Assembly (NCBI GenBank): GCA_036346375.1
Contig: CM070508.1
Coordinates: 25,240,852-25,304,851 of the forward strand
DNA: 64,000 nt
From: Guadua angustifolia
Lineage: Eukaryota > Streptophyta > Magnoliopsida > Poales > Poaceae
Reading direction: 5' to 3'
Shown: positions 42,174 through 54,250 of the stretch, in pieces
How positions within the stretch are numbered: position 1 is the stretch's first letter
Layout: each line of letters starts with the position of its first letter
The notes under the pieces: model-generated
The model's database searches: none
What the model saw: only the letters and a program-made list of their open reading frames with translations
Told to the model about the DNA's origin: nothing
Made by a program: the position numbers and the translations under genes

Positions 42174-45021
42174 ATGGCGAAGTTCGGCGCGAGCAAGACC
42201 ACCACAGAGAGGCTTCGGGTGCTCCAGGATTTCGGCTACCTTGATTCGTACTCCTAGCGGGTCCTTGAAGGCGAATCAGCTCCAGCGCCGCACGACGATG
42301 AGATAGTCTCGTGTGAGCTATACACCGTCAACGGGCTTCGAATGCCCGAGAGTGAGTTCATGGAATCCGTACTCGTGTATTGCGAGTGCGAGATCACGCA
42401 TCTGAACCCCAACTCCATCTTGATCCTGACCATTTTTGCCCATCTTTGCGAGGCCTTCGTGGGCGTCGTTCCCCACCGACCTTTTCTTTCATTTCTATTC
42501 TTTGTTCCTTGCCTGACTCTCGCACGGTGCTCAGACTACCGCTGGCCCCAACGCCGTCTGAGTACCCTTCTTGACCTCAAGGACTCGGTCATGGTGGTGA
42601 TTTGGTTCTACCTACTAAGGCGGAAGGAGCGCTGCGTTATACTGAGGTGGCGGCACCCAGCGTTGAGACACCGCTCCCGCCCATCGCGCGTGAGGAGGAG
42701 CGAGTCCTGATGCTAATCAGTGAGCTCACGAACATGGGGCTAACTGGTCGAGACATCGTGCGCAACCTCCTCAAGAACAGGGTGTCCCCCCTAAGGAGGA
42801 GGGAGCACCCCTTCTACGAGATCACCGGGTGGGACGACATCACCCGCGAGGGCCCCTCTGGTAAGCTTCACGACCTTGGAGACTCTCTGCTCTGCTTCCG
42901 CCGCTTGGGTCCGTGCTGATTGTGTTTGCTGACTGATGACAGTGCCGGGCTATGACTGGCTGGAAAAGAGGGTCGGAGAGATGTTCGGCACCCCCAAGGG
43001 CAAAAACTCGAGCGCAACCGCAAGTCTGGCGATGCTCGGCGGGCGGCGTGGTAAGTTGCTTCATAGTTTATGCTCGAGAAAGCATCCGAGCCCTTCCGAC
43101 GCTTCCTTAATGCATTCTGCGAGGAGAAGACCGCCTGGACTTGCGGTGGCGAGCTTCCGCCTGGCGGCGGCAAGGAGTGCTTATCAGCCCGGACTAAGGG
43201 CACGAGGGTAAGAGGAGCGCCACCAGTGACCACCCGGTCATCGAAGAAGCGGTGCATCAGGATCCGTCGGCGCCCATAAGGAATCGCCCGTCGGAAGGAG
43301 GAGGTAAGCCGCCTGAGGCTCTGGCTGAAGAACTATAGTCTGAGGGTTCAAGTGGAACAGATCGAGGCGGAGGGAAGACTGATCAAAGGGATGGTGCAGG
43401 CCGAGCGGGAGGCACTGAAGAGAGAGCTCGCCGATTTAAGGGCCGAGGTCGAGCAAGCTAAGAAAGCCCGGGCCCTCGCAATCGTTGACCAGGACGCGCA
43501 GCCCCTCGCGACGAACCGCGGAGGTTCGGAGAGGGCGCTGGTGGAAGTCGACATGGAGGAGGTCGACCCTCGCCTGGAGAGGATCACCCATGCCGCGGAG
43601 AAGAAAGCCGAGATGGTGGTCGCGGCGGCGGCGAACCCATCCGGAGGTGGCGACGAAGGCCTGGCCGAAGGTGAGTCTTGAGCCTTGTGTGCCTCAGTTT
43701 CGTGTGTTCTTTACCCGAGCTAGCCCCACCCATCTGATGTGGGCGACACAGCTTGTAGGTCTTCTCCGAACTTCCGCAAAATGTTTGACGAGCTCCTCGA
43801 TCGTGTCGTAGAGAGGGGGATCGCCCGCGTCGCTGACATTGTAATGGCAGAAAGCGTGGCGGCGGTGGACGCCCTCGTCGCCGACGACCAAGGCGGGGTG
43901 GATCCCACTGCCCTGGAGGAAATGCATCCCTGAGACGAGCTTCTCGCTCTCCCCAGCACGGAGGGTGCACGAGGAGAGGAGGGGGTTGATCTCGAAGCCT
44001 TGGGCGGAAAGACTGCCCAGGAAGGCTCGAAATCCCCGGGCGCACCGCTTGCCCGGGACGAAGGCGCGAAGCCCCCGAGCGGACAGCATGCTCGGGATGA
44101 GACGGTGCCTGCCCAGAGCGGACCGCATGCTCGGGGTGATCCTCTACTGCCACCGAGCGAACAATATGCTGGCGGCGGCGAAGACCACGAGCAACCGCCA
44201 CACAGAGGAGGAGGCGTGGTGCCCGGGGCAAACCGTGCCTGGGGATGATTCAGCGTCTTCAATTAACCCGCCCTCCTGGAAGGACTCGGGGGAAGCCCCC
44301 AGCCCCCTGCGGAAGCTCGCAGATCTTCGGGGGCATGAGGTCACCGAGCGCTTTAGGGAAGTCGTCAGCACGGGCTTCGGTTTGGTGAGAATGCTTCTTT
44401 TTATCGCTGTAGTAGTTTTGTCTTTTCGAGTTTTAAGGGCGGCGCCTGAGCTTCTCCCGTCTGCATTTTCTTCAGAAGACCCTGGAGGAGTTTGATGCGA
44501 CGATGACCGTCTCCGAGGACGTAGCCGGACTGCTCGAGGAACACGAGGCACGGATAGCCAAGTTCGAGTAGCGCGAAGGCGACCTCAAAGCCCGGGATAC
44601 CTTGCTCGTGCATAGGTGCCGCCAGGCGGAGGCGGACACCCAGGCATATAAGGAGAAAAGTCTTGGCCTCGAGTAAGAGTTTGAGCAAGAAAAGTTGCGC
44701 TCCCGCCAAGCCAAGGACGACGCCACCGGGGCCAAGGAGAAGGTCCTTGCGCTCGAGGAGAAGCTCGAGAAGCAGAGGCTGAACTCCTGCCAAGCGGAGA
44801 AGGATCTTGCCGTGGGCCGGTTGAAAGTTCTTGAGCTTGAATCGAAGGTGGCAGACCTAGAGCGGGCAGCGCGAGCGGCCGCCGACCTTGTCGCCCAAGG
44901 CAACGAAGAGCTAGAGCAACTTCGCGGGGAGGCCCGCGAGGGTCGCAAAGCTCGGCGGAAGGTGCTCGACCTCGAGGTCAAGATTGACGATCTGCGGCAG
45001 AAGCTTCGCCGCGGCGCTTAG
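42174..45021 (+). pseudogene. Antisense gene of Gypsy-B: PF04195-like domain plus coiled coil
   Basis: It starts MAKFGASKTTTERLRVL, homologous to the Gypsy-A gene. Exon 1 runs to 42860 ('NRVSPLRR', donor gtaagc) and exon 2 is 42943-43050 ('YDWLEKRVGEMFG', donor gtaagt). Later exons give a coiled coil at 43352-43680 ('KRELADLRAEVEQAKK'), a segment at 43780-43930, then 'HEVTERFREVVSTGF' and a long C-terminal coiled coil at 44480-45021 ('KEKVLALEEKLEKQR', 'LEVKIDDLRQKLRRGA') with a stop. It is broken by TAG at 42255 where Gypsy-A has Trp, by a frameshift around 42500-42600 and by two in-frame stops near 44568 and 44673. This copy shows the full plan of the family: N-terminal domain, basic linker, C-terminal coiled coil. 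Confidence 0.65.
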
Positions 45022-46053
45022 GGCGTTCTTTCTTTCCTCTTCCGATGTTTCTAGTTGACTTTTGACTATGCTGTCGGAGCATGTAACTTTGTTTTGCTTA
45101 AGGGTTGTGCCTGGTGCAATGCTTCTTTTGCTCTTGTTTGGCTTTTCCCTGTAAATAATGACCACGAGGCAAACAGCGAAAAGTAGGTTGATCGCGGGTT
45201 AGAACGAAACGTGGGTGACACAGGCCCGAAATGCGCGAAGGATGACCTTACAAAGGTAACATGTCCTTAAGAAAGAAGCATGTTACACTGGCAAGATAGA
45301 ACGAGGAACTCGGCTGCGATTTTTTGAAATGATGCTAGCGTGGCAACTCGCTCCCCCCAAGCCCCCGCTGCGAATGAAGGTCGTGCACCTATGTTGCGAG
45401 CACGGGCTCGTTTGCAGGAGAGTTGAGAAAGAACGTGCCCCCCCGACCAAGGCACCAGTTTCTCCGAGCAGCGAATGAGGTTTTGGTCTGGGGGGAAGAA
45501 CGAGCAAGGCCTAGGCTTCCTTAACGCTTAGGACGCATACCCCTGAGTTGCGAGTATGATCATGGGCGAGGAAAGACACACGGTTGGCCGACAGGGTGCG
45601 CGACGACCAAACACACGCACGGCAGAGTAAATCTCCGGACCAACTAAGGGGTTGTCTGTATGCGACTTGTGTCGCGCAACGAAGAGCTACTGCGGACCAA
45701 GGTCAGCTTATTGAGGCTGGAGCCCCAGGTGGCGAGATTTTAGTGTCGGGGTGTTGGTCGTGGCACCTTGTGCGATTGCGCGTGCGCTAGCCTGAACTTG
45801 GAGTAGGAAGAATTTGTAGCGACTAATTGCGCCCGACGCACTTGTCTCGCCACCAAGATTGTGAAACAAAAAGAAGAGTGTGCCCTTGCATGAGACTAGG
45901 TCGGCTTTACCAAAGGCGGTGACCTTATATATATTTTCACAGCATCTTGGGGGAACACAGACATTGCGTGCATGATCGCGACGAAAGTGCTACTTTCTTA
46001 AACAGAAAAGGAAAAATGCAAATGTATATAAGGTGCAAAGTAGAGCATAAGTT
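45022..46053. other. Gypsy-B spacer between antisense gene and pol
   Basis: The tails of the two convergent genes meet here. Only short unrecognised frames; no terminal repeats found. Confidence 0.45.
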
Positions 46054-47575
46054 TTAGACATAGAACTTGCGCAGCTGGTCGATATTCCATGAGCTTGCGA
46101 GCACGCGGCCATCCTCCCTTGCAAGGCAGACAGCCCCCGGGCGTGCTATCGAGACGACCGTGAAAGGACCTTCCCACCTGGGGGAGAGCTTGTTGGCCTT
46201 CGACGTATCCTGAATACGCCGTAGGACGAGGTCCCCAACCTGTAGGGCTCGGGGCCGAATTGACTTGGCCGCGTGCCTGCGAAGAGCTTGTTGGTAGACG
46301 GCGGATCGGAGCAGCACCCTAAAGCGCGCCTCTTCGGTGAGGTCGAGGTCGAGGCGACGCTCGTGACCTTGGTGAATATTTTTAGCCAGGTGAATTCTCG
46401 GGGATCCGAGCATGATTTCGGTGGGCAGAACAGCCTCGGCACCATAGACGAGCTGGAAGGGCATTTCGCCTGTAGCTCGGCTCACCGTAGTGGGCACAGA
46501 CCAGAGGTCGGAAGGAAGCTCGTCCACCCATGACCTGCCATGCTGGGTGAGGTCTTTGAAGACCCTTTTCTTGATCCCTTGAAGGATTTGGCCATTTGCT
46601 CGCTTGGCTGCTCCGTTACTCTGTGGATGAGCTACAAAGGCGAAGCAGACCTTTGTTCCGATGTCTTCGCAGTAGGCTTGGAACAGTTCGCTCGTGAACT
46701 GGGTGCCATTGTCCGTGATGAGGCGATTGGGTATCCCGAAACGCGTCACCACGTTGCTGCGGAAAAATCTCTTGGCTGCTTGAGTCGAAATGGTTGATAC
46801 AGGCTCAGCCTCGATCCACTTAGAGAAAGTGTCGATGGCCACGAGCAAGTATTTGCAACCCTTTCGACCACAGGGGAAAGGCCCGAGGATGTCAGCCCCC
46901 AAGTCGAGAATGGCCATGAGAGTGGGATGGTCTGCAGTAGCAGTCTGTTGGTAGTGGGCCTTCGGACGTGGAAGCGGCATGCCGGCAGTCACCACGAAAG
47001 TGCGGCGTCGTCTAAAGCTGTTGGCCAATAATATCCCAAGCGGAATGCTTTGCTTACGAGCGTCCGGAAGGACGAGTGAGCGCCACACATTCCTTCATGG
47101 ATATCTCTGAGAAGGAAATGGCCCTCTTCTCGAGATACACACTTGGAGAGGACTCCAAGTGCCCTTTTGCGGTATAAGGCGCCCTCTACTAGCTTGTAAG
47201 TAGAGGACCGCCTTTTAAGCTGGGAACGCTCGGCTTCCTCCTTGGGCAGTGTCCCGTGGGCAAGATACTGGACGAATGGCGTCATCCAGTTTGCACCATA
47301 CTCGAGGAAGGAGACGTTACCGCATGTCTCTTGTGCCTCCTCTACAGAGGGATTGGAGGGCTTGTGCAGATGCTCTGCTGGCGCCCCGGGCAGGGCAGGC
47401 ATCTGGGGGGTTGCCTCCTCTACAGAGGGAATGGAGGGCTTGTGCAGATGCTCAACGAGCACCCCCGGAGGGGCGGGCATCTGTGAGGAACCGACCTTGG
47501 AAAGGTAGTCGGCCAGGGAATTGTCCTTCCTAGGGATGTAGAGTACTTCGAAATTTCTAAAGTACCGCTCCATCT
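46054..47575 (-). pseudogene. Gypsy-B integrase
   Basis: The frame 47088-46054 (344 codons) holds the catalytic core and C-terminal domain: 'LVAIDTFSKWIEAEPV' (first Asp), 'ITDNGTQFTS' (second Asp), then 'AAKRANGQILQGIKK', where the catalytic Glu is replaced by Lys (family AERANG), and 'WEGPFTVVSIARPG'. The overlapping frame 47603-46989 holds the tether and the HHCC zinc region ('SREEGHFLLRDIHEGMCGAH'), so one frameshift near 47000 splits the gene. The linker contains a tandem duplication of about 28 codons ('EHLHKPSIPSVEEA' / 'EHLHKPSNPSVEEA', 47330-47500). Confidence 0.85.
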
Positions 47576-48240
47576 TCCTCACCTCAACCAAGTAAATCGC
47601 CATTGAGTGATCGGAATACTGATACTCCTTGTTGACTTGGTTGACGACTAGCTACGAATCGCCCTTCATAGTTAGTCATTTGGACTCCGGCGCCTTGCGC
47701 TCGTGAGTCTGCCAAGAGGCCTTCATACTCCGCCACGTTGTTGGTTGCGGCGAAGTGTAATTGGATAACGTATTGGAGCCGATCCCCTTGAGGGGACACC
47801 GAAGATAACTTGACCCGAGCATTCGAAATCTCGGGACCCGTCGAAGTACATGGTCGAAAGGTCGTCCGAGATTCACGAGACTCAGCGGGCTGGGAGAGGT
47901 CAAATCCCATACGCTCTGCCAAGTTTGCCAAGATCTGGGACATAATTGCCGTGCGGGCAGAGAAGTGGATGTCGAACTCTGCGAGTTCCATGACCCACTT
48001 CGCTATCCGGCCGCTGGCGTCTGGATTTCTTAGGATCTCCCTAAGTGGGAAGCTGGTCGGGATGACGACCTTGTGGGCTTGGAAGTAGTGGCGTAACTTC
48101 CTAGAAGCCACGGCGGCAATCTGAGCACGGACCTCGTGGTAACGCTCCTTTGGTTCATGCAAGACCTCGCTGACGTAGTATATCGGACGCTGCGTCCCTT
48201 CTCGCTCTACCGCCAGCACCGCGCTTACGGCATGGGGTGT
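47576..48240 (-). pseudogene. Gypsy-B RNase H
   Basis: The frame reads 'LLLYLAATPHAVSAVL', 'ASRKLRHYFQAHKVV' and 'SGRIAKWVMELAEFDI', the conserved reverse transcriptase-RNase H connection, then 'FAATNNVAEYEGLLAD', the second RNase H acidic motif. The first acidic motif (FDGS) is disrupted by a frameshift near 47850, and the third is scrambled at about 47650. Confidence 0.75.
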
Positions 48241-48619
48241 CGCTGCGAGGTAAAGTAGGAGTGGCTCCCCGACCTTGGCGTGGCCAAGATCGGGGGTGAA
48301 CAATCTTGCTTCAGCTCCTCGAAGGAGCGGTCAGCCTCTTCTGTCCAGACGAAACCCTCGTGCCTGCGGAGCACCTTAAAGAAGGGCAGACCGCGCTCAC
48401 CTGACCGGGAAATTAAGCGACTTAGGGCCGCCATGCGCCCGGTCAAGGTTTGGATTTCCTTAACAGAGCCCGGAGGGCGCATCCTTTCGATGGCTTCAAT
48501 TTTCTCCGGATTGGCACCGATGCCCTGCGGCCCGATAAGGTATTCGAGCACTTTGCCCGCTTTCACCCCAAAGACGCATTTCTTGGGATTAAGCTTTATT
48601 CGATGTCTATTGAGATTAC
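48241..48619 (-). pseudogene. Gypsy-B reverse transcriptase, C-terminal part
   Basis: The segment 'LNPKKCVFGVKAGKVL' to 'KEIQTLTGRMAALSR' and 'FFKVLRRHEGFVWTEEA' is the thumb/connection of Gypsy reverse transcriptase. It is cut at 48619/48620 by solo LTR-E inside the codons before 'RHRIKLNPKK'. The catalytic box, upstream, is missing from the window. Confidence 0.8.
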
Positions 48620-51600
48620 TGTAACACCCCGGCGCCAAACGCACCGCGAATGCTACCAAACCCTAATCAACTCAATGACATCTCTACAAAATTGTCTGAA
48701 ATCAACCAAACTCTAAGACCGGCTTAAAACTAAGCCACGAAATTTACAAAATTTGGCATGACCTCTCTAGAAAAGAGGGCATCCACTCGTGATCAAAAGA
48801 ACAATAGCAAATATAAATATCATTTATTCAACCAAGATGAAACATTCTAGCGGTCCTTAGATATCAATCACACATCCATCGACCATTGATAAATTACACC
48901 ACAACAAACAACACTTTACAACCACATTAGATACAATCGGGCTTTATGAATTTATTTAAGGAGATAATGACCGAAGTCGCACGTGCTTCTACTCCCAACA
49001 GACAGCCAACTTCAAGATACCTAAAACAGAAAACAAACAAGCGTGAGTCCAAGACTCAAAGAAAGTGCAACAAGTAGACAAAGTAAGAAATTAAACTAGA
49101 ATACTGACTACTTCAAAACATAGAGTAACAGTTTCTTTAATTGGCGTTCATAAATAAATGAAGGCAGTTGAATTCATAAAAGATCCAAAACATAAGAGAA
49201 CGATTACTCCCTCACTTACCATAATCATTACTTAATTGAAAACATCCAGACATAGAAGCGATAATTGACTCCACTTACATGACCAACTCAAAGCGTAACA
49301 AAACTTACCTCTGCCTCAATAAACATTTACGGATGAGTCCGCCTCAATCCTCAACTTTGTTCTTCCCATTCTCATCAATCCCATTTATCGGTTGCAACAC
49401 ACAATGCAAGGGAATGAATTTATGCTTTCATACTCAAGTGCACAAAACATGCAAATGAAGAATCTCATATCCATACATCACAATCAACTCATTAAACATG
49501 ATTCATGATCGTAAATGCAATTCAGATGCAATATGCCATACAAATGCAGAATATCATATCCATACATCGCAACCAACTCAGTAAACATGATTCATGATCG
49601 TAAATGCAATACAGATGCAATATGCCATACCAAAAGAAGAATTCATATCCATACACCACCAAAAAGAAGAATCTCATATCTATACATCACAATCGATGCA
49701 TAAAACATGATTCATCATTGACAATGCAATGCATATTGCACAATTTTCATGCATATGATGCATCATGCATGCTCATCTCCTCTATTAGCACATACCAGTA
49801 TGGCCAAGTGCACACCCGTCGGTGTGCACCCTCTCATTCCCCTTCCACCCCGTGGTGGAGGGTGTCTACTCTTACTGACTCGCTCCCATACAACCATGTA
49901 TATGAGACTACGAGGTAGGACTTTCGTGCTCACTACATGTGAGCACAGAGGCCTGCATCAGAATGGGTCGCCTCTTCCATCATGAATGCACAAATGCAAT
50001 TAACATAACCAAATTTGCAATCTACATTCAGTTCTCACATTTGCATAGCCATAGCCAACTACATAATCATCAGCCACTTCTCACATCCATAAATTACTAT
50101 TCTCAACATTCAAATCACATTCTCAACACTGGTATCCATATTTTCAACAAATCTCATCAACATGGTAAATCTGTCATTAACACTCGCACCAAAGACATAA
50201 TTAATTTTCAAGATAGCAAATCAACTTTTCCTATTAATCCAACCTCACAACTTTATTATTCACGTTCACCTCTCATAGTAGTAAGCAATCTTATGAACGT
50301 GTGATATAGCAATATATCCATTTGGCGATTGTACGGGGTCCAACAAACAACCCACAAAGCATTCACTCCAAAGATGCACTTTTCATAAACACATATATGA
50401 AAAAGGCCATTCTCAACTTTCATATCCATAAGGTCACATATATCAGCAACACTCACATAACCGCCACAATCGCATATCATGACCACAATTCGAGCTATTT
50501 TCATAACGCAAATCTTATATCTTCTATGTTCCCATTAGCCTAATCATACTAGGGAGCATCATAAAGGCATATATAAAATGTAACACATGGCATATTGACA
50601 AGGCATATGATTCGTCAATCAACACACATAACAAACAAACAAACATTGATGCACTTCTTATAATCTAGGTTTGAACGATAGCATAACCAATTAACCATTT
50701 CCATTCATCACATCGCAAGCAAAATCAAACATGAAAATATTAAAATAACACATGGATAATTATATGCTTGCAAAACCAAATGGCCACCTAAGCCACAACC
50801 GAAGACAATACACTTGCCTTCAACTACTCGAGACGGTGTGGTGAGGCGAGATTGCCACCCCGGGTCACACCACCTGCACATGGATATAATCCACTCAAAA
50901 ACACACCCACAATTCAGCATAAGACTCATAACTAAGTTGGCTTCGCACCCTACTCCTAAAACCCGAAAACAGAAATCTGCCAGCCCGGGGCGGCACTTGG
51001 TAAAATGGGCATAACTTTCAAACGGCTGAACGAAACTTAGCGATTCCGGACTTCATTGAAAGGTAATTCGATTATCTACAACTTTTTCTATAGCCGACCG
51101 ACCGGGAAAAGCACCGATTATTACCAGATTTGCGACGAACAGCAGACAGCCGCAAAAATACTTCGCTCTGGACAGCACGCAATAAAATAGTCATAACTTT
51201 TAAATGGCTGAACGAAACTTGATGATTTCGGTCTCTATTGAAAGTTAATTCAATTATCTACAACTTTTGTTATATCCAAACCCCCAAGAAATGCTTGGAG
51301 AATTTTCAAACAGCAGCTCTAACAGGAGGCAAAAATCTGCTCGAAACTGAAATTTCAAATCACTCTAGTCTCTCAATCCCTCAACTAAATACATTGCAAA
51401 ACAGGAATCCTAGCTGGGCATTTCATCAAACACCATACATGCAAGCCCAAAGGATCCCCACCACCTAGGGTTTTTACCTCAAATCTCTTGCTCATGGAGG
51501 GAAGGGAGGTGGGGGAGAGCTGCATCGGCCCGGGGGAGAGGGGCTCGCCGGATTCCTACCGGAGTTGGGCGGCGGCTGGCCGGAGCTGGGCGACCGGAGG

Positions 51601-52109
51601 GGCTACGGCCAGGGAGAGGGAGACATCACCGATCCAAGGCTGCTGCTTGCTGCTGCTTGGAGAGGAGGCGCAGGGGAGAAGGCGCCAGGAGAGGGGCGGC
51701 AGGAGGAAGGCAGCCATTTGAGTCGGATAAGAAGGTGCAGGCGCATGAGCAAACGCCAGGAGTTTGGTTCGGCCAGGAGACAGCCAGGAAAAATGAAAGA
51801 AGGGGAAAGAAGGAAAAGGGGGAGTCGGCACATGCTAGGCCCAAGCAATGTCAACCACACAATAAGGAAGGAGAGAGAAATCAGGTGAGGGAGGTGAAAT
51901 CCCCAAAAAACCCCTCTTACAAACAAAAAATCCAACTTTTAATTATTAGCGCGAACCAAACTACTAAATTCTTGGCGCGAAATGACGATTGACAGGAAAA
52001 TACTGCCGCCAAACAAAACGGCTCAAAAGATACTTCAACTGAAAAACTAGCGCAACAACCAAAACCTTTTTCTAAAACCTTCGAAAACGCGGCAATCAAT
52101 ATCTTCTCC
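48620..52109 (-). repeat. Solo LTR-E, left part (total ~3.57 kb)
   Basis: It starts TGTAACACCCCGGCG and ends, after the Gypsy-C insertion, at 63225 with 'gcggtattaca'. A perfect duplication attac flanks it (48615-48619 and 63226-63230), and the interrupted reverse transcriptase reads in frame once it is removed. There is no internal region, so it is a solo LTR. Size and TGTAAYACC ends fit long-LTR Tekay/Del-type Gypsy; the minus strand appears to be the sense direction. The frames near 51480-51990 are LTR-internal and not genes. A related pair of segments at 51010-51090 and 51190-51265 ('ggctgaacgaaact', 'attatctacaact') is duplicated about 180 bp apart. Confidence 0.85.
49440..49720. repeat. 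~100-bp tandem repeat inside LTR-E
   Basis: Nearly three copies of a unit with 'atatccatacatc', 'aacatgattcatgatcgtaa' and 'atgcaatatgccatac'. The first two are close to identical, the third diverged. Confidence 0.8.
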
Positions 52110-52765
52110 TGGCAAGGGCTGGGCGTCCTTTGACCGGCTGGCGCGCGGTCAACGGACCCCCCGAGCTCGGGAGGCCCCCGGTCTCGACCTGGGTGAGTGC
52201 CGAGGCGCTCGACCTAGAGCGCTAGACCGGAGCACGCCCCGCTCGACCTCGAGCTCAGGCGGCCCTTGTTAAGCCACGATCCGCCCTTGTATTTTGGATC
52301 AAGCATTTGACCGCGGTTGCTCATGGCGCTGGTCGTAGAGGCGAGTGGATCGTACAACAAGTTGAGCGATTCGCTGGCCCTCAGCGCACGAGGGCCACTT
52401 CTCGAATCTAGCCCGTTGCGTCTACGAGGAGGTATAAAAACCTAGGGAACCACAGTCCTTTGGGCGCATTTAAGACAACACACAACGCGCCTAGCTCGAG
52501 CTTAGACTTAGCCATTGTTGAACTTGGTTGTCAAAAACACCCTTGTGCTCGAAATTAGCTAAAAGAAGCGCCAAAGCGGATCGAGTAAACTATTACCTCC
52601 CTAGGGGCTCGAACGAGATAAATCTCGATCTCCGCCGCCATTGTCATCTCACTCCGACCATAACGCGTCCATACTTTTCCTCCGACTAAGTGAAGCGCAG
52701 CTCGGGTCCCGTATCACACCGACCCCTAACTCACTTCTTGCGGTCGGCGATCCCGATCGTCGACA
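52110..52765 (+). repeat. 5' LTR of Gypsy-C
   Basis: It starts TGGCAAGGGCTGGGCG and ends 'cccgatcgtcgaca'. The TATA box is tataaaa at 52433-52439. It is followed by the primer-binding site. It shares its family with the Gypsy-A LTR. Confidence 0.92.
52433..52439 (+). promoter_or_regulatory. TATA box of Gypsy-C 5' LTR
   Basis: 'gaggtataaaaacctaggga', conserved in the 3' LTR at 62808-62814. Confidence 0.6.
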
Positions 52766-52767
52766 GC

Positions 52768-52784
52768 TGGCGCCCACCGTGGGG
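52768..52784 (+). other. Primer-binding site of Gypsy-C
   Basis: TGGCGCCCACCGTGGGG starts two bases after the LTR end. The first seven bases complement a tRNA-Asp-type 3' end; the remainder matches the site usual in grass Gypsy elements of this group. Confidence 0.6.
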
Positions 52785-53600
52785 CCCGGTTGCTTCACTT
52801 ATTCGTAGGAACAACATCAAGAACCCAGGAGCATGGCGCACTTCATCAACGGACTTTCCTCAAGCATGGATTCGGGCACGGACTCCGACTCTGTGTCCTG
52901 TTTACGCCGCCGCCGCCGAAAGCAAAGACGTTCGATGGCGGACGGCCAAGGCGCGAGGGAAATGCGATGATCGTGATCCATGAACCCTGAAGAGCGCCTC
53001 CGGATGGTGCACGTCGCCATCAACAAGCCATAACCGCCCTCGTGAGGCCCGAGAGAGGGCAAGCCGTCCTCTGGGCCCCCAAGCTCCCTCTCAGCGGGGC
53101 GCCTCCGCTATATCGTTTGGTCATGGCCGACCCGATAGAACAAGGTCGAGCTCTTTGGCCAAGCCCCGCGAAGAGCTCGTCAGCCGCGACCGAGGTCGCG
53201 CCTCCAAAGAAGTCGACACTGGGGACCCGCTCCCGAAAAGTGATGACAACACGTCGCGCCATCGCGCGCACCCATCAAACGCCTCTGCGCGAGCTGGCCC
53301 CGGCAGCGGGCTCGGGATGAGGCTTTGACTGGCGGCGGCGCCCGCGGCACCGCACCAAGCAGGGCCAGGCCCAAGCCAAGCCACACGAACTCCGAGTCGA
53401 CCGGCAGCAGGTCTGCGGACCTCTCCCCGGACATTCCGCCCAGCGCCAGAAGGTCGGGACGCTGCGCTACCTACTGGGTGATTCCCGCGCCCGGCACCGT
53501 GGTCGTTCCCTCCGAAGGTCGGGCCGTCGGGGGAGCCTCGACTCTGAATCCGGCAGCAGCAGGGACCTTGTCGGTGATGACCACACCGGCGCTTTGTCGA
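52785..53600 (+). other. Gypsy-C leader and gag N-terminal region
   Basis: GC-rich leader with broken frames. 'MAHFINGLSSSMDSGTDS' near 52833 may be the gag start. No domain is recognised before about 53690. Confidence 0.45.
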
Positions 53601-54250
53601 CCTATGGCATGGCGTATTCCACGGTCTCGCCAAGTCGCGGTGGCGGCTCGGTTCAAACCAGCGTTGATCGGCGCCGATGGGACTAAGAACCCGGCGAGTT
53701 CTTGTCCATCTACTCGACCGCCATCTGGCGGCGAGGGGACGAGTGGTGATGGCAAACTACCTCCGGCCGTCTTTGGGCCGGGCCGCGAGGACGGCTTTTC
53801 AACGAAACTGGTTCCTTCGGTCGTGGCGCCAAATCGAGCGCCCTCGCTCCAACTTTCGAGTTGTTACAAGCGGCGGGGAGAGATGGACTGGATCGTGTCA
53901 TCGAGGGCAAGAACGAGCCGCTCGTGATTTTGTCTGGCGATTTATCCGCACAAGGAACACGATTTCGAGCATCTCCGACGGCCGTCATCAAGGCATTCAA
54001 GTTCGGCGTCGCGATCGGCGCCTTCTTGAAGACACGGAGATCACCTCGAGGCTCGGCATCAACAAACTTTTTCATAGATGGCGAGCGATATGCAGACGCT
54101 AAGCAGCGCAATCCATTGGAACGCGACCACGACCAAGGTAAGCTTGGTCTAAACCAAACAATTTGCCAGTCAATTCGTGGGTGCCGACCATGGCACCACC
54201 GCTAAGAAGCGGAAGCGTGACCGTCGGGGCGGCGGCGGTCTGCTGCGGGT
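53601..54250 (+). pseudogene. Gypsy-C gag remnant
   Basis: 'NPGEFLSIYSTAI' (about 53690) and then, in another frame, 'VMANYLRPSLGRAARTAF' and 'DFVWRFIRTRNTISSISD' match the Retrotrans_gag capsid domain. A frameshift of one base at about 53735 and others separate them. No zinc knuckle was recognised. Confidence 0.7.

Larger units (their letters stand above)
40642..48619 (-). mobile_element. Gypsy-B: 5'-truncated Gypsy element inserted in Copia-D
   Basis: Minus-oriented: 3' LTR at the left (40642-41335), then the purine tract (41336-41351), a tandem repeat, an antisense gene on the plus strand, spacer, and pol (integrase, RNase H, reverse transcriptase from left to right). Reverse transcriptase is interrupted at 48620 by solo LTR-E and continues for about 58 bp at 63226-63283. 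Gag, protease, primer-binding site and 5' LTR are absent, so the element is truncated at its 5' end. The left flank gttac compares with cttac at the right junction. Confidence 0.8.

Noticed and set aside
48225..48659. ORF beginning upstream of 48620 in the minus frame
   Set aside because: Its first codons come from solo LTR-E and the rest from Gypsy-B reverse transcriptase; it spans an insertion boundary.
51488..51992. Cluster of small GC-rich ORFs resembling a gene's first exon
   Set aside because: They fall within solo LTR-E, whose ends and TSD are clear, and have no recognisable domain.
52690..52983. ORF starting MKRSSGPVSHRPL, repeated at 63067-63264
   Set aside because: The duplicate is simply the shared end of the two Gypsy-C LTRs, not a gene family.
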